Shown here: positions 9,046 to 17,803 of the stretch, piece by piece
Position numbering within the stretch: the first letter of the stretch is position 1
How the letters are laid out: every line of letters begins with the position of its first letter
Assembly: GCA_937922655.1 (NCBI GenBank)
Contig: CALAJH010000005.1
Location: 62,001-126,000, forward strand
From: an uncultured Bacteroidia bacterium
Lineage (GTDB): Bacteria > Bacteroidota > Bacteroidia > J057 > CALAJH01
DNA length: 64,000 bases
Direction of reading: 5' to 3'
Notes under the pieces: model-generated
The model's input: only the letters and a program-made list of their open reading frames with translations
The model's database searches: none
What the model was told of the DNA's origin: nothing
Position numbers and translations under genes: made by a program

Positions 9046-10839
9046 TTAGAAGCAGTAGCCGTTGGCTTCGATGAGGGCGGCGGCGATGCGCCGACGGGCG
9101 GCCACCGTGTTGTACGGCTCGACTTTCGTGAAACGTTTAAGCCCCATAAGCAGGATGCGTTGTTCGTCGCCTTCGCTCATGGCATAGACCACGTTTTTAC
9201 CCGCAAGGTGAATACGTTCGCAACAGTCGTTAAGGTAGGTGCGCAACATATCGAGTGGGAGGGCGCAGGCTTCGGCGCCGCGAATGCTTATCAAACGTTC
9301 GACGCGCAAAGCCATGGACTCGACGGCGTAAACGTAAATAATCATATCGGCAAGGTTGAGGAGTATTTCTTGTTCGTCGGCCAACTTTTGCATGTAACGC
9401 ATGGCGGCCTTGCCCGCCGTCATAAGCACGGCTTTTTTGAGGTTGGCGATGACGCGCTTTTCCGCCGAAAGAGGACCGCCGTTTTCGTCGCCGTTGAAGC
9501 TTTGAATGCTCGTCAACTCTTTTTGTACGGCCATCGCCGGGCCCATGAGGTCGAGTTCGCCTTTCATCGCTTTTTTAAGGATGTAGTCGACGGTGAGCAT
9601 GCGGTTGATTTCGTTGGTGCCTTCGAAGATGCGGTTGATGCGGGCGTCGCGATAGGCGCGGTCCATGGGGTAGTCGGCCGAAAAACCGTAGCCGCCCAAG
9701 ATTTGCACGCCCTCGTCGACGACGTAGTCCAGCACCTCCGAACCAAACACTTTGAGAATCGCGCATTCGGCGGCAAATTCTTGCGCCGCCGCCAATAACG
9801 ACTCGTTGAACGACCGGCCTTGCGCAAGGTATTTGTGTTCGGTTTCTTGGATGTCGTTGGAGGCACGGTATACGGCGGACTCCAACGCCCAGATACGAAT
9901 GGCTTGTTCGGCGAGTTTGTGTTGAATGGCGCCGAAAGAAGATATCGGGCGTTGAAACTGATGACGTTCGTTGGCGTATTTGGTCGAGCCGTCGCAACAC
10001 GCTTTGCATCCGCCCAACGCCGCCGCCGCCAGTTTGATGCGTCCGATGTTCAAAATGTTGAAGGCGATAAGGTGACCTTTGCCGATTTCGCCCAAGACGT
10101 TTTCGACGGGAACCTTGACGTCGGCAAAAAACACTTGGCGCGTGGACGAGCCTTTGATGCCCATTTTTTTCTCTTCCATGCCGAGGCTCAAGCCCGGGCT
10201 GTCGCGCTCGACGATGAATCCCGTGAACGCCGTACCGTCGATTTTCGCAAAAACGATAAAAACGTTGGCGAAACCGGCGTTGGTAATCCACATTTTTTGG
10301 CCGTTGAGGATGTAATATTTGCCGTCTTCGCTCAACACGGCCTTGGTTTTGGCGCCGAGGGCGTCGGAACCCGAACCGGGTTCGGTCAGGCAGTAGGCCG
10401 CCTTCCATTCGCCCGTCGCCAATTTGGGAAGGTATTTGGCTTTTTGCGCGTCGTTGCCAAAGTAGAGAATGGGCAAGGTTCCAATGCCCGTATGTGCGGC
10501 CAAGGCCACGGCAAACGAATGCCCCGTTCCCAAAGCCTCCGTCGCGTACATGCCCGTGTTGAAGTCAAGGCCGTAGCCGTTGTATTCTTCGGGAAGGGAT
10601 ATACCCAACAGACCTTGCGCTCCGGCTTCGTTCATGAGCTTCTCGAGCAAGCCTTCTTCCATCGCGTCGATGCGTTCGATGTTCGGATGGATGTGCGTGG
10701 CGATGAAGTCCATGCACATTTTGTTGATGCTTTTCTGCTCCTCCGTCCAAAGTTCGGGGATGAACACGTCTTCGGCCCGGGTTTCTTTTACCAAAAATTC
10801 GCCGCCGCGTGCCAATTTTTTTTCCGCTACTGCTTCCAT
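9046..10839 (-). CDS. Acyl-CoA dehydrogenase (long form)
   Basis: 597 residues. This FAD enzyme introduces the alpha,beta double bond in fatty acyl-CoA, the first step of beta-oxidation, passing electrons to ETF. The FAD/substrate motif Y-C-L-T-E-P-G-S-G-S-D-A and the following W-I-T-N-A-G-F are clear, as is R-x-F-E-G-T-N-E-I-N-R, which holds the catalytic-base region. The protein is about 200 residues longer than short/medium-chain enzymes, with a helical C-terminal extension as in VLCAD/ACAD9-type and many Bacteroidota enzymes, so long-chain substrates are likely. It is a single-gene unit with a terminator on each side; no thiolase or hydratase lies next to it. Confidence 0.93.
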   Translation of the reverse strand: MEAVAEKKLARGGEFLVKETRAEDVFIPELWTEEQKSINKMCMDFIATHIHPNIERIDAMEEGLLEKLMNEAGAQGLLGISLPEEYNGYGLDFNTGMYATEALGTGHSFAVALAAHTGIGTLPILYFGNDAQKAKYLPKLATGEWKAAYCLTEPGSGSDALGAKTKAVLSEDGKYYILNGQKMWITNAGFANVFIVFAKIDGTAFTGFIVERDSPGLSLGMEEKKMGIKGSSTRQVFFADVKVPVENVLGEIGKGHLIAFNILNIGRIKLAAAALGGCKACCDGSTKYANERHQFQRPISSFGAIQHKLAEQAIRIWALESAVYRASNDIQETEHKYLAQGRSFNESLLAAAQEFAAECAILKVFGSEVLDYVVDEGVQILGGYGFSADYPMDRAYRDARINRIFEGTNEINRMLTVDYILKKAMKGELDLMGPAMAVQKELTSIQSFNGDENGGPLSAEKRVIANLKKAVLMTAGKAAMRYMQKLADEQEILLNLADMIIYVYAVESMALRVERLISIRGAEACALPLDMLRTYLNDCCERIHLAGKNVVYAMSEGDEQRILLMGLKRFTKVEPYNTVAARRRIAAALIEANGYCF

Positions 10840-10930
10840 TGATTACGTTTGCTGTTTCGTAAAGTAAAATTACGAATATTTCAACAATTCAACCCGTTTT
10901 TCAAAAAATTAGTTCGCCCGTCCCGTAAAT

Positions 10931-10964
10931 GCGCAAAACCGTCGCTTAGCGCGACGGTTTTGCG
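10931..10964 (-). terminator. 14-bp perfect stem-loop downstream of the beta-barrel gene
   Basis: The arms GCGCAAAACCGTCGC-type and its complement pair over 14 bases around a 5-base loop, about 30 bp past the stop of the 10994 gene. The stem contains internal A4/T4 runs, so it could act on either strand. Both flanking genes are on the minus strand, so it most likely ends the beta-barrel transcript. Confidence 0.65.
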
Positions 10965-10993
10965 TGCATCGAAAGAATCAACGCAAGACGGCC

Positions 10994-11899
10994 TTAATTG
11001 AAATCCAGAACGTACGTCACACCGATTTGAAAACCCGCCGAAAGCGGCAAGGACGGCGCCCGGTCGTCGCGACGAGACTTCAACAGTTCGCGGGCATAAT
11101 CCCAATGGTCGAATTCGCCGCGCTTGGTAAACGTACCGGTCAGCGGATTGTAATCGCCGTATTCTTTGACGATGTATTTATCTTTGGCTTCGATGTCGGT
11201 AAAGTGAAAATCCAAACGCGCCACGCCGTCGATGAAGAGGTTGTCCACCACTTTGACCTTGAAGCCCAAACCCAACACCGCGCCAATCGTCACGCCTTTA
11301 TACAATTCCCGAAGTTTGTATTTGCCTTCGCTGCCTTCAGCGGGCTCTAGAAAAGCGACGTCCCGCACCCAAAAAGGATCGTTCTGATTTTCCTTGTAAA
11401 CATAGTCGCTGGAAGAGGATTCAAAGTCGAAGGTTTTGTAATTGTAAATGGTTTTGCTTCCCGAACTGGTTATCTCTAAATTCCAATTGGCGCCGGTCAA
11501 AAAAGAAAATTGCGGGCCGACGTATCCTTGAAAGGCGACGGATTTGGCGGGGTCAGTGTTGAAACGAAGAAGCAAAGGCAGTTTCAAATACGTGAGGTTG
11601 ATATCTAAACGCAAGTCGTAATCGGGGTCTTTTTTTTGCGGGACGTAACGAATTCCTTCGCCGGCAAGGGTGAGTTCGGTTCCGACGCCGAGGTTGTCGG
11701 AAAAATGATAGCCCAGCAAGAGGCCGCCCGAGTTCCGAAAACGCGCACGCGGGTCGCGCTCAGGGTCGTCGAAATCGTCGGAATTGATGTAATACGACAC
11801 TTGCGGAGCGTAACGTACGCCCAAATGCAAACCTTTCTGCGCATAGATTAGCGAAGAAATTGCCGGCCAAAGCATGACGGCCCAAAGAAAATGCTTCAT
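10994..11899 (-). CDS. Outer-membrane beta-barrel protein, PorT/OMP_b-brl family type
   Basis: 301 residues with a signal peptide ending L-I-Y-A-Q. The mature part starts G-L-H-L-G-V-R-Y-A-P-Q and continues with alternating amphipathic strands: G-L-L-L-G-Y-H-F, N-L-G-V-G-T-E-L, L-K-L-P-L-L-L-R-F, G-Y-V-G-P-Q-F-S. It ends in aromatic/hydrophobic strands (G-F-Q-I-G-V-T-Y-V-L-D-F-N), typical of an 8- to 10-stranded barrel. The L-x-x-P-L-L-x-R element and the G-P-Q-F-S strand are characteristic of the large Bacteroidota outer-membrane beta-barrel family that includes PorT paralogues. The specific role is unknown and the neighbours (fabH, acyl-CoA dehydrogenase) do not suggest one. Confidence 0.8.
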   Translation of the reverse strand: MKHFLWAVMLWPAISSLIYAQKGLHLGVRYAPQVSYYINSDDFDDPERDPRARFRNSGGLLLGYHFSDNLGVGTELTLAGEGIRYVPQKKDPDYDLRLDINLTYLKLPLLLRFNTDPAKSVAFQGYVGPQFSFLTGANWNLEITSSGSKTIYNYKTFDFESSSSDYVYKENQNDPFWVRDVAFLEPAEGSEGKYKLRELYKGVTIGAVLGLGFKVKVVDNLFIDGVARLDFHFTDIEAKDKYIVKEYGDYNPLTGTFTKRGEFDHWDYARELLKSRRDDRAPSLPLSAGFQIGVTYVLDFN

Positions 11900-11976
11900 A
11901 TTTAATTTTGTTTGAATAGCAATTTAGCCTAACGCAAAATTGGGAATAAAATTTGATTCAACCAAAAAAAAAAAAT

Positions 11977-12969
11977 TTAATACGCCCATTTAAGCCACAT
12001 TCCTCCCCACGTAAATCCGCCGCCGAAAGAGACGAGCAGCAGGTTGTCTCCTTTTTTGAGGGATTTTTCGTAGTCGTAGAGGCAAAGGGGGAGGGTGGCG
12101 GAGGTGGTGTTGCCGTAACGTTCGATGTTGAGGGCAATTTTTTCTTTGGGCAGGCCCATACGCTTGGCGGTGGCGTCGATGATGCGGAGGTTGGCTTGGT
12201 GGGGGACGAAGAGGTCGAGGTCGGCGGCGGAAAGGGCGTTGCGTTCCAAGACGGCGAGAGCGGCCTGCTCCATGCCCGCCACCGCGTGCTTGAAGACCGT
12301 TTTTCCTTCCTGATAAACGTAATGGAGCTTGTTTTCGACGGTGTCGTGGGAGGCGGGCATGCGACTTCCGCCGGCTTTCATGTGCAGATATTCGGCGCCC
12401 GCCCCATCGGAATACAATACGAAATCCATGACCCCCAAGGGTTCTTCGCTAGGTTCGAGAACGACCGCACCGGCGCCGTCGCCGAAAATGATGCACGTGT
12501 TGCGGTCTTGGTAGTCGATGATGGACGACATTTTATCCGTTCCGACGACGGCGACCTTACGATACCTTCCCGTTTCGACGAACTGTGCGCCAACGGCCAG
12601 CGCGTACAAAAAACTGCAACAGGCGGCCTGCAAATCGAATCCCCAAGCGTTTTTGGCGCCAAGGGCGTGGGTGATGAGGTTGGCCGTGGCGGGAAAGGGC
12701 ATGTCGGGCGTGACGGTGCCGCAAACGACGAGGTCGAGTTCGTCGGGCGCGACGCCCGCCTTTTCCAACGCTTGTTGTAAGGCGCGTTCGCCCATATAGC
12801 CCGCGCCCGCACCCGGAACCCGCAAAATTCTTCGTTCTTTGATGCCCGTGCGTTCGCTTATCCACGCGTCCGTCGTTTCGACCATCGTTTCCAAATCGGC
12901 GTTGGTCAGTTTGGTTTCGGGCAGCCACGCACCCACTCCCGTGATTTTTGCGTATGTCTTTTTTTCCAT
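11977..12969 (-). CDS. fabH: 3-oxoacyl-ACP synthase III (FabH)
   Basis: 330 residues from ATG 12969. The open frame extends upstream but that part is low-quality and lies beyond the conserved N-terminus (T-G-V-G-A-W-L-P-E). FabH condenses acetyl-CoA or a branched acyl-CoA with malonyl-ACP to start fatty-acid synthesis. The catalytic triad is visible: Cys117 in F-D-L-Q-A-A-C-C, His in V-P-H-Q-A-N, and Asn in G-N-T-T-S-A. T-D-A-W-I-x-x-R-T-G-I and the final G-G-G-F-T-W-G motif complete the signature. It is not in a fatty-acid synthesis cluster here (no plsX, acpP or rpmF), so it could be a housekeeping copy or an extra paralogue. Confidence 0.95.
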   Translation of the reverse strand: MEKKTYAKITGVGAWLPETKLTNADLETMVETTDAWISERTGIKERRILRVPGAGAGYMGERALQQALEKAGVAPDELDLVVCGTVTPDMPFPATANLITHALGAKNAWGFDLQAACCSFLYALAVGAQFVETGRYRKVAVVGTDKMSSIIDYQDRNTCIIFGDGAGAVVLEPSEEPLGVMDFVLYSDGAGAEYLHMKAGGSRMPASHDTVENKLHYVYQEGKTVFKHAVAGMEQAALAVLERNALSAADLDLFVPHQANLRIIDATAKRMGLPKEKIALNIERYGNTTSATLPLCLYDYEKSLKKGDNLLLVSFGGGFTWGGMWLKWAY

Positions 12970-13120
12970 GATTGTTTCGATTCCGTGCGCGTAAAAAAAA
13001 CGCCGTTGAATGAGTAAAGTTACACAGATTTTAATTGCGAAAATCGTTGGTGAAGACGCCCCGCGGCCAAGCAACGCATAATTTTTGCCGTCGGCGGCGT
13101 ACCAACTTCCCCGCCGGGTA

Positions 13121-15193
13121 TCATTTTTTTTGCGTTTGTGCGAGTTTGGCGATGGCGGCGTTGAGACCGGTGCGGGCTTGAACGTGGTCGGGCTTGATTT
13201 TGAGCGTTCGCTCCCATGCCGACTTGGCGAGTTCGTATTGTCCGTCGGTATAGGCCGCGCCGCCGAGATTGTAAAGATATTCGACGTTTGCGGGCTCGTA
13301 AAGAACGGCTTTTTCAAAAGACTTGACGGCTTCGGACAATTTTCCGGCCTTGGCTTGGGTGTTGGCCAAAACGTACCAAAAACCGGCGTTGGTCGAATCG
13401 TACTCGACGGCCTTGCGAAAAAGTACGGCCGCCGTGTCGTAGCGTTGTTGTCTGGAAAAAGCGACGGCGGCGTTGTAATAGGGAGCGGCCAAAATTTTCC
13501 AGTTGGATTTGAACGTCGAATGATTGGGGTTGATTTCGCCGGCTTTACGCCACGCGACCTCGGCGCTGTCGAATTGTTCCAAAAGATAATACGCCGTACC
13601 CCTGTCAAGCCAAGCGTCGTTGTACTTGGGATGAAGGTCGAGGGCTTTTTTCTGGTATTCGAGGGCGCGACGAAACTTTTGATGGGCGGCGACGGTGTCT
13701 TTTCGAGCCTCGTCGTCGCGCCCCATGCTAATCAAAGCCTCGGCGGCGCCCTTGTTGGTTTTGGCGCTCATGGGCGCGTGTTTTACGTCCGTGAGAAAAA
13801 GCGAACGGTTGTTTTTCCAATCGGGGTTGCGGGAAAAAGTTTTGGCGCCGTAGGCCGCCGTTACGACGAAAATCAACCCGTACGGCCACGCCCGGACAAT
13901 GGGCCAGCGCTTTTCGTGCATGACGGCGCCCGAGCGGTCGTTCAAAAGCGCAAGCCCCGCCCACAACGCCGCCAAACCCAACGTCGCCTGATACAACAAA
14001 CGGTCGCCCATGAACGCGCCGATATTGATGGGAATATTCGAAACGAGCGCCAACGACAAAAAGAAAAACATCCCGCACCAAGCCCAATAATTTCTTTTGG
14101 GCAAAAAATAAATTATCGCCGCCGCGCACGCCAACAACAACGCCAACGACGCCCACATCCACGGCGAATCCAAGCCGTGATACGTAATTTGTTGCCAAGC
14201 ATAGTCGTAGGAAAGCGGATGGGGCCAAAAAGCCAAAACAACGTATCGCGCCAAAACGTAAATTATCGTGCCGTATTTCTCAAAACCGACGGCGTAAACG
14301 AAAGGATTGTTCAATACGTCGTTGTCGCCGCCGCCCAGTTTGACGCCCGTGGCGCCGAAACGCACCGCAAAATACACGACCACCACCGCCCACAACCATA
14401 AAGAAAATTTGGCCAAAGCCTTAACCTCGTCCGAAACCGAACCCGCAAACTTGCGCGCCGGGAAAACAAACAGCGTCGCCGGCAACAAAACCGGCAAAAT
14501 CAAACCGTTTTCTTTCGACAACAACGCCAAAAAGAAACTTGTCGACATACCCGCAAGCTTCGCCGCCCCGGGCCTCGCCCAATATCGATATGCGAAAACG
14601 AAGGTGAGCATAAAGAACAAAAAAGACAAAATTTCGTCGCGCCCCTTGATGTTGGCCACGGCCTCGGTATGCACGGGATGGGCAACGAAAACCAACGTCG
14701 CCAAAAACGCCAAATCCTTACGCTTCGGCCATAAACATCGGTGCAAAAACCACAACAACAACACGCACGACAACGCGTACAACAAGACGTTGACCGCGTG
14801 GCCGACGCGCGGATTTTCCCCGAAAAACTCGTATTCGACGGCAAACGTTACCAACGACAACGGACGATAGCGCCCGCCGGGCAAAAGATCGGTTTGTTTT
14901 TTGCCCAACGACCCCTCGTAACTGTCGGTGGAAAGCAGTTTGGGAATGCCTTTTACGCCCTGTTTGGTATAATTGTTGATTAGAATAACCAGACCGTCGT
15001 CGAGGGCGTATTCGTGATTGAGGGTGTTGGAATAAAGAACGACGGAAAGCAAAGCGACAATAAGCGCCTGCCAACGGAAGTCGGCGAAAAACCGCCCCCA
15101 AGCATTGAGGCGTTGCGTATCGACGGGCACGGACGGCGGCGCCGAAACCACGGGAGCCGGACGCGCCGGCGGCAACGGTTTTTTATTTTTCAT
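13121..15193 (-). CDS. TMTC-like polytopic membrane protein with C-terminal TPR repeats
   Basis: 690 residues. A proline-rich cytoplasmic tail precedes about 10-12 membrane segments (residues about 40-440). The first loop contains N-H-E-Y-A-L-D-D-G, the acidic DD position where GT-C glycosyltransferases carry the metal/catalytic Asp. V-A-H-P-V-H-T-E-A-V and G-R-D-E-I-L-S are the hallmark motifs of TMTC/DUF1736-like O-mannosyltransferases. Residues about 470-690 are five or six TPR units ending Q-A-R-T-G-L-N-A-A-I-A-K-L. The combination suggests a lipid-linked sugar transferase acting at the periplasmic face, with TPRs binding the acceptor. Substrate is unknown. It is divergent from a haem-motif lipoprotein gene with only 46 bp between starts. 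Confidence 0.85.
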   Translation of the reverse strand: MKNKKPLPPARPAPVVSAPPSVPVDTQRLNAWGRFFADFRWQALIVALLSVVLYSNTLNHEYALDDGLVILINNYTKQGVKGIPKLLSTDSYEGSLGKKQTDLLPGGRYRPLSLVTFAVEYEFFGENPRVGHAVNVLLYALSCVLLLWFLHRCLWPKRKDLAFLATLVFVAHPVHTEAVANIKGRDEILSFLFFMLTFVFAYRYWARPGAAKLAGMSTSFFLALLSKENGLILPVLLPATLFVFPARKFAGSVSDEVKALAKFSLWLWAVVVVYFAVRFGATGVKLGGGDNDVLNNPFVYAVGFEKYGTIIYVLARYVVLAFWPHPLSYDYAWQQITYHGLDSPWMWASLALLLACAAAIIYFLPKRNYWAWCGMFFFLSLALVSNIPINIGAFMGDRLLYQATLGLAALWAGLALLNDRSGAVMHEKRWPIVRAWPYGLIFVVTAAYGAKTFSRNPDWKNNRSLFLTDVKHAPMSAKTNKGAAEALISMGRDDEARKDTVAAHQKFRRALEYQKKALDLHPKYNDAWLDRGTAYYLLEQFDSAEVAWRKAGEINPNHSTFKSNWKILAAPYYNAAVAFSRQQRYDTAAVLFRKAVEYDSTNAGFWYVLANTQAKAGKLSEAVKSFEKAVLYEPANVEYLYNLGGAAYTDGQYELAKSAWERTLKIKPDHVQARTGLNAAIAKLAQTQKK

Positions 15194-15210
15194 TGTCGAA
15201 GCAAATTTCG

Positions 15211-15218
15211 TAATTTTG
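15211..15218 (+). promoter_or_regulatory. Candidate -7 box for the haem-motif lipoprotein gene
   Basis: TAATTTTG matches the Bacteroidota TAnnTTTG consensus exactly and ends 21 bp before the ATG at 15240. A TTG lies at 15193-15195, a spacing of 15 that is shorter than usual. The whole divergent spacer is 46 bp, so both promoters must overlap. Confidence 0.5.
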
Positions 15219-15239
15219 AACCAACAAATTCAAACGAGG

Positions 15240-16187
15240 ATGAAAAAGCCGGCGTTCGCGTGGGCAATGATCTTATTGGCGGCAATAGGATGCCAAAAAA
15301 ACGAGGAAACTCCGAAAAATCCGTTCGAGACCTTCAACAACGGCGGCGGCAACGTCGAAACCACGCCACCCGATTCGGCCTCGCTTGTTGGTTTGCACGC
15401 CTATATCTTTTCGCGTTCGTGCGCCCAACCCGCCTGCCACGACGGCTCCTTTGAACCCGACTTCCGTACCGTTCAAAGCACGTATTCCACGCTCGTTTAC
15501 CAACCCGTGGTCAAAAACAACGCCGAACAAACGTTTAAATACCGGGTCGTGCCGGGGGACGTGGAAAATTCTTGGCTTCACGAACGCGTCGTTACCGACG
15601 ACGCCGTCCTCGGACGCATGCCGCTTTATGACCAACCCCTCACCCCGTCCCAACTTCGCGCCCTGCGAAAATGGATAAGCGACGGCGCGCCCGACATCTT
15701 CGGCAACCCCACCCGCTCCCCCAACCGCCTCCCCGAACTCAAAGGTTACGCCGGATTTTTATGGTGGGAAGGAATCTACGAGTGGCGTTGCGACACCGCT
15801 CGCGACAACCAAACAGGCAACTTTTACATCCGAAAAGGCCTGCCGACCGAGCTCTGGTTCGACGTCGTCGACGACAGCACCGCAATCGAAAACATGGGCG
15901 TAAACGAACTATGGCTTTCTTACGACCGTTACGATTTTAGCGCGGCGCGTAAGTTTACGGCCGAGTACATCCCTACGCCGCGCGTCGTCAAAGATTTTTA
16001 CGGCCCGGGCAACGACGGCGTTTTTCATTGGCGCGTAAGGTTCGACGACGGCGTGCCGCTCGAAGGCGGGCGCCTCGTTTACATGCGCTACCGTTTTTCC
16101 GACGGCCACAACCCAACCACCGAAGCCCCCGGCGCCGCCGCGCCCAACGGCGTCATGTTTTATTATTCTTTTTGGTTGGGCCACTAG
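15240..16187 (+). CDS. Lipoprotein with a CX4CH haem-like motif
   Basis: 315 residues from ATG 15240. The lipobox is A-A-I-G-C (Cys18), so the protein is a lipid-anchored envelope protein. Residues 61-67 read C-A-Q-P-A-C-H, a CX4CH motif in a context (R-S-C-A-x-x-A-C-H-D-G) often seen in cytochrome c-like domains of Bacteroidota and Planctomycetota; a distal Met (G-R-M-P-L) follows about 60 residues later as possible axial ligand. Whether haem is really attached is uncertain because of the four-residue spacer. The C-terminal half is beta-rich (W-W-E-G-I-Y-E-W-R, V-N-E-L-W-L-S-Y) with no family I can name. Divergent from the TMTC-like gene. Confidence 0.75.
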   Translation: MKKPAFAWAMILLAAIGCQKNEETPKNPFETFNNGGGNVETTPPDSASLVGLHAYIFSRSCAQPACHDGSFEPDFRTVQSTYSTLVYQPVVKNNAEQTFKYRVVPGDVENSWLHERVVTDDAVLGRMPLYDQPLTPSQLRALRKWISDGAPDIFGNPTRSPNRLPELKGYAGFLWWEGIYEWRCDTARDNQTGNFYIRKGLPTELWFDVVDDSTAIENMGVNELWLSYDRYDFSAARKFTAEYIPTPRVVKDFYGPGNDGVFHWRVRFDDGVPLEGGRLVYMRYRFSDGHNPTTEAPGAAAPNGVMFYYSFWLGH

Positions 16188-16330
16188 CCCCGGTTCGGGC
16201 GGCGCCGGACGGACGGCAACGAAAAGCCGTCGTTCAAAAAGAAATATTTTGAACGCCAATTTATCGTACCCAAGCTTGTCTTTGAGGCGGTTTGAAAAAA
16301 AATTCGTAATTTTATCCAACAAAACCCAAC

Positions 16331-17803
16331 GTGAAAATGCGCGCTTTGCTTGTTGTTGCCGCGATGGCGGGATGCGGCGGCGTAACGGCCAAAACCCCGA
16401 CGGCCTATCTGGACGCCGTGCGCTACTGGTCCGACCCGCCCAACGTCGAAGTCCATTTGGCCGTCGACGCCGGCTCGTTGTCCTACGTCAAAACGACGGC
16501 GGGCTTTAACGCAACGGCAAAAGTCGCCTTGACGTTTTATCAAAACGGCAAAGTCGTTTCCGAAGACCGGTTTTCCCTACAAACGCCGGCGGTTAAGGAC
16601 ACCCAAACATCGGCCCTGCGCTTTCACGTCGCCCATTCGGAGCGTTACTTCCCGCCGACGGGCGACCTGCGCTTGGAAGTAAGAATCAACGACGAAAACG
16701 CCCCGAATTCGGAGGCGGCGGTCTTGGCGCGCGAATTTTCCTTGCCGCCCCAATCGGTATTCAGCGACGTGCTGTGGATAGAAAAACCCGAGCCGTCGAC
16801 GGCAAAGTCCGTTCGGGTAAAAAACGGTTATCTTTTCACACCGCGTGCGACAACCGATTATTTTCACGAAAAAGACACCCTGCGCTTTTACGTCGAGGTC
16901 TACGGCGTGGACGGCCTTTCGACCGACCCCGTCTATTTCACGGCCGAAGTGCTGACCAACGGAAGGCCGGCGGCCAAAGCGCGCTTCAAACCGACGGCGC
17001 CCGCGCCCTTCGCTTTCTTGGCCGCCGCTTTCGACATCCGCAAACTTCCCTCCCAAACCCACCAACTCGTCGTGCGACTGCACAAAAACGACGGCAGCGT
17101 CTTGGCCGAAACCCGTCGAAAGTTTTTCGTTTACAACCCCGGCGTCGAAACCGCTCCGCCGAACCCCGACGCCGACTACGCCTACCTCGCCCTTTACGGC
17201 TACAACGAAAAAGAACTCGACTATTTCATTCCCACGCTCGGATACATTTCTAGCGAATCGGAAAAAAACTTTGCCCGTTCACTTAAAACTTTTGAAGAAA
17301 AAAAGAATTATTTTTATTATTTTTGGGACAAACGCAACGGCGATGAAAACGTAAAAGGCTGGCGCGACTATCTTAAACTCATTCAATTCGCCAACCGCAA
17401 ATACACCGCCATGGGCAAGGACGGCTGGAAAACCGACCGCGGACGCGTACTTTTAACGTACGGACCCCCATCCGACGTGCAAGATTTTTCGGGCCAAGAC
17501 AACTCCGTGCCCTACGAAGTGTGGACGTACAACAAACTCAAAAACCAATCGGGCGTAAACTTTGTGTTCGCCTCGCCGTCGCTCAACCCCGACCAAATGG
17601 AGCTGGTGCATTCAACGCTCGTGGGCGAGGTGTACAATCCGAATTGGCGGCAGTTGGTAGGTACCGAATACGGCAGAAGCCGGATTCGCAACTTCCACTT
17701 GGATTCTCAGGGAAGACCCGCCTTCGACCAACAAAAAGACTTCATGCCCGGCTCGTTGGGGGCGCCGCGCGGCAATTCGGCGTTTGAAGACATGCCCCGT
17801 TAA
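16331..17803 (+). CDS. GWxTD domain-containing secreted protein
   Basis: 490 residues from GTG 16331; an ATG six bases on (16337) is equally possible. A hydrophobic N-terminus ends V-V-A-A-M-A-G-C, so it may be a lipoprotein. Residues about 25-270 are beta-rich extracellular-type domains. The C-terminal part holds the defining motif G-W-K-T-D-R-G-R-V-L-L-T-Y-G-P-P, with a Y-E-V-W-x-Y element before F-V-F-A-S. The GWxTD domain is widespread in Bacteroidota and Acidobacteriota and its function is not established. The stop codon overlaps that of the convergent MBL-fold gene by 4 bp, leaving no space for a terminator between them. Confidence 0.9.
   Translation: MKMRALLVVAAMAGCGGVTAKTPTAYLDAVRYWSDPPNVEVHLAVDAGSLSYVKTTAGFNATAKVALTFYQNGKVVSEDRFSLQTPAVKDTQTSALRFHVAHSERYFPPTGDLRLEVRINDENAPNSEAAVLAREFSLPPQSVFSDVLWIEKPEPSTAKSVRVKNGYLFTPRATTDYFHEKDTLRFYVEVYGVDGLSTDPVYFTAEVLTNGRPAAKARFKPTAPAPFAFLAAAFDIRKLPSQTHQLVVRLHKNDGSVLAETRRKFFVYNPGVETAPPNPDADYAYLALYGYNEKELDYFIPTLGYISSESEKNFARSLKTFEEKKNYFYYFWDKRNGDENVKGWRDYLKLIQFANRKYTAMGKDGWKTDRGRVLLTYGPPSDVQDFSGQDNSVPYEVWTYNKLKNQSGVNFVFASPSLNPDQMELVHSTLVGEVYNPNWRQLVGTEYGRSRIRNFHLDSQGRPAFDQQKDFMPGSLGAPRGNSAFEDMPR

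Noticed and set aside
8947-10842. Two plus-strand frames of 283 and 340 codons opposite the acyl-CoA dehydrogenase
   Set aside because: Shadows of a clear acyl-CoA dehydrogenase; composition is low-complexity Val/Phe/Gly-rich, typical of antisense translation.
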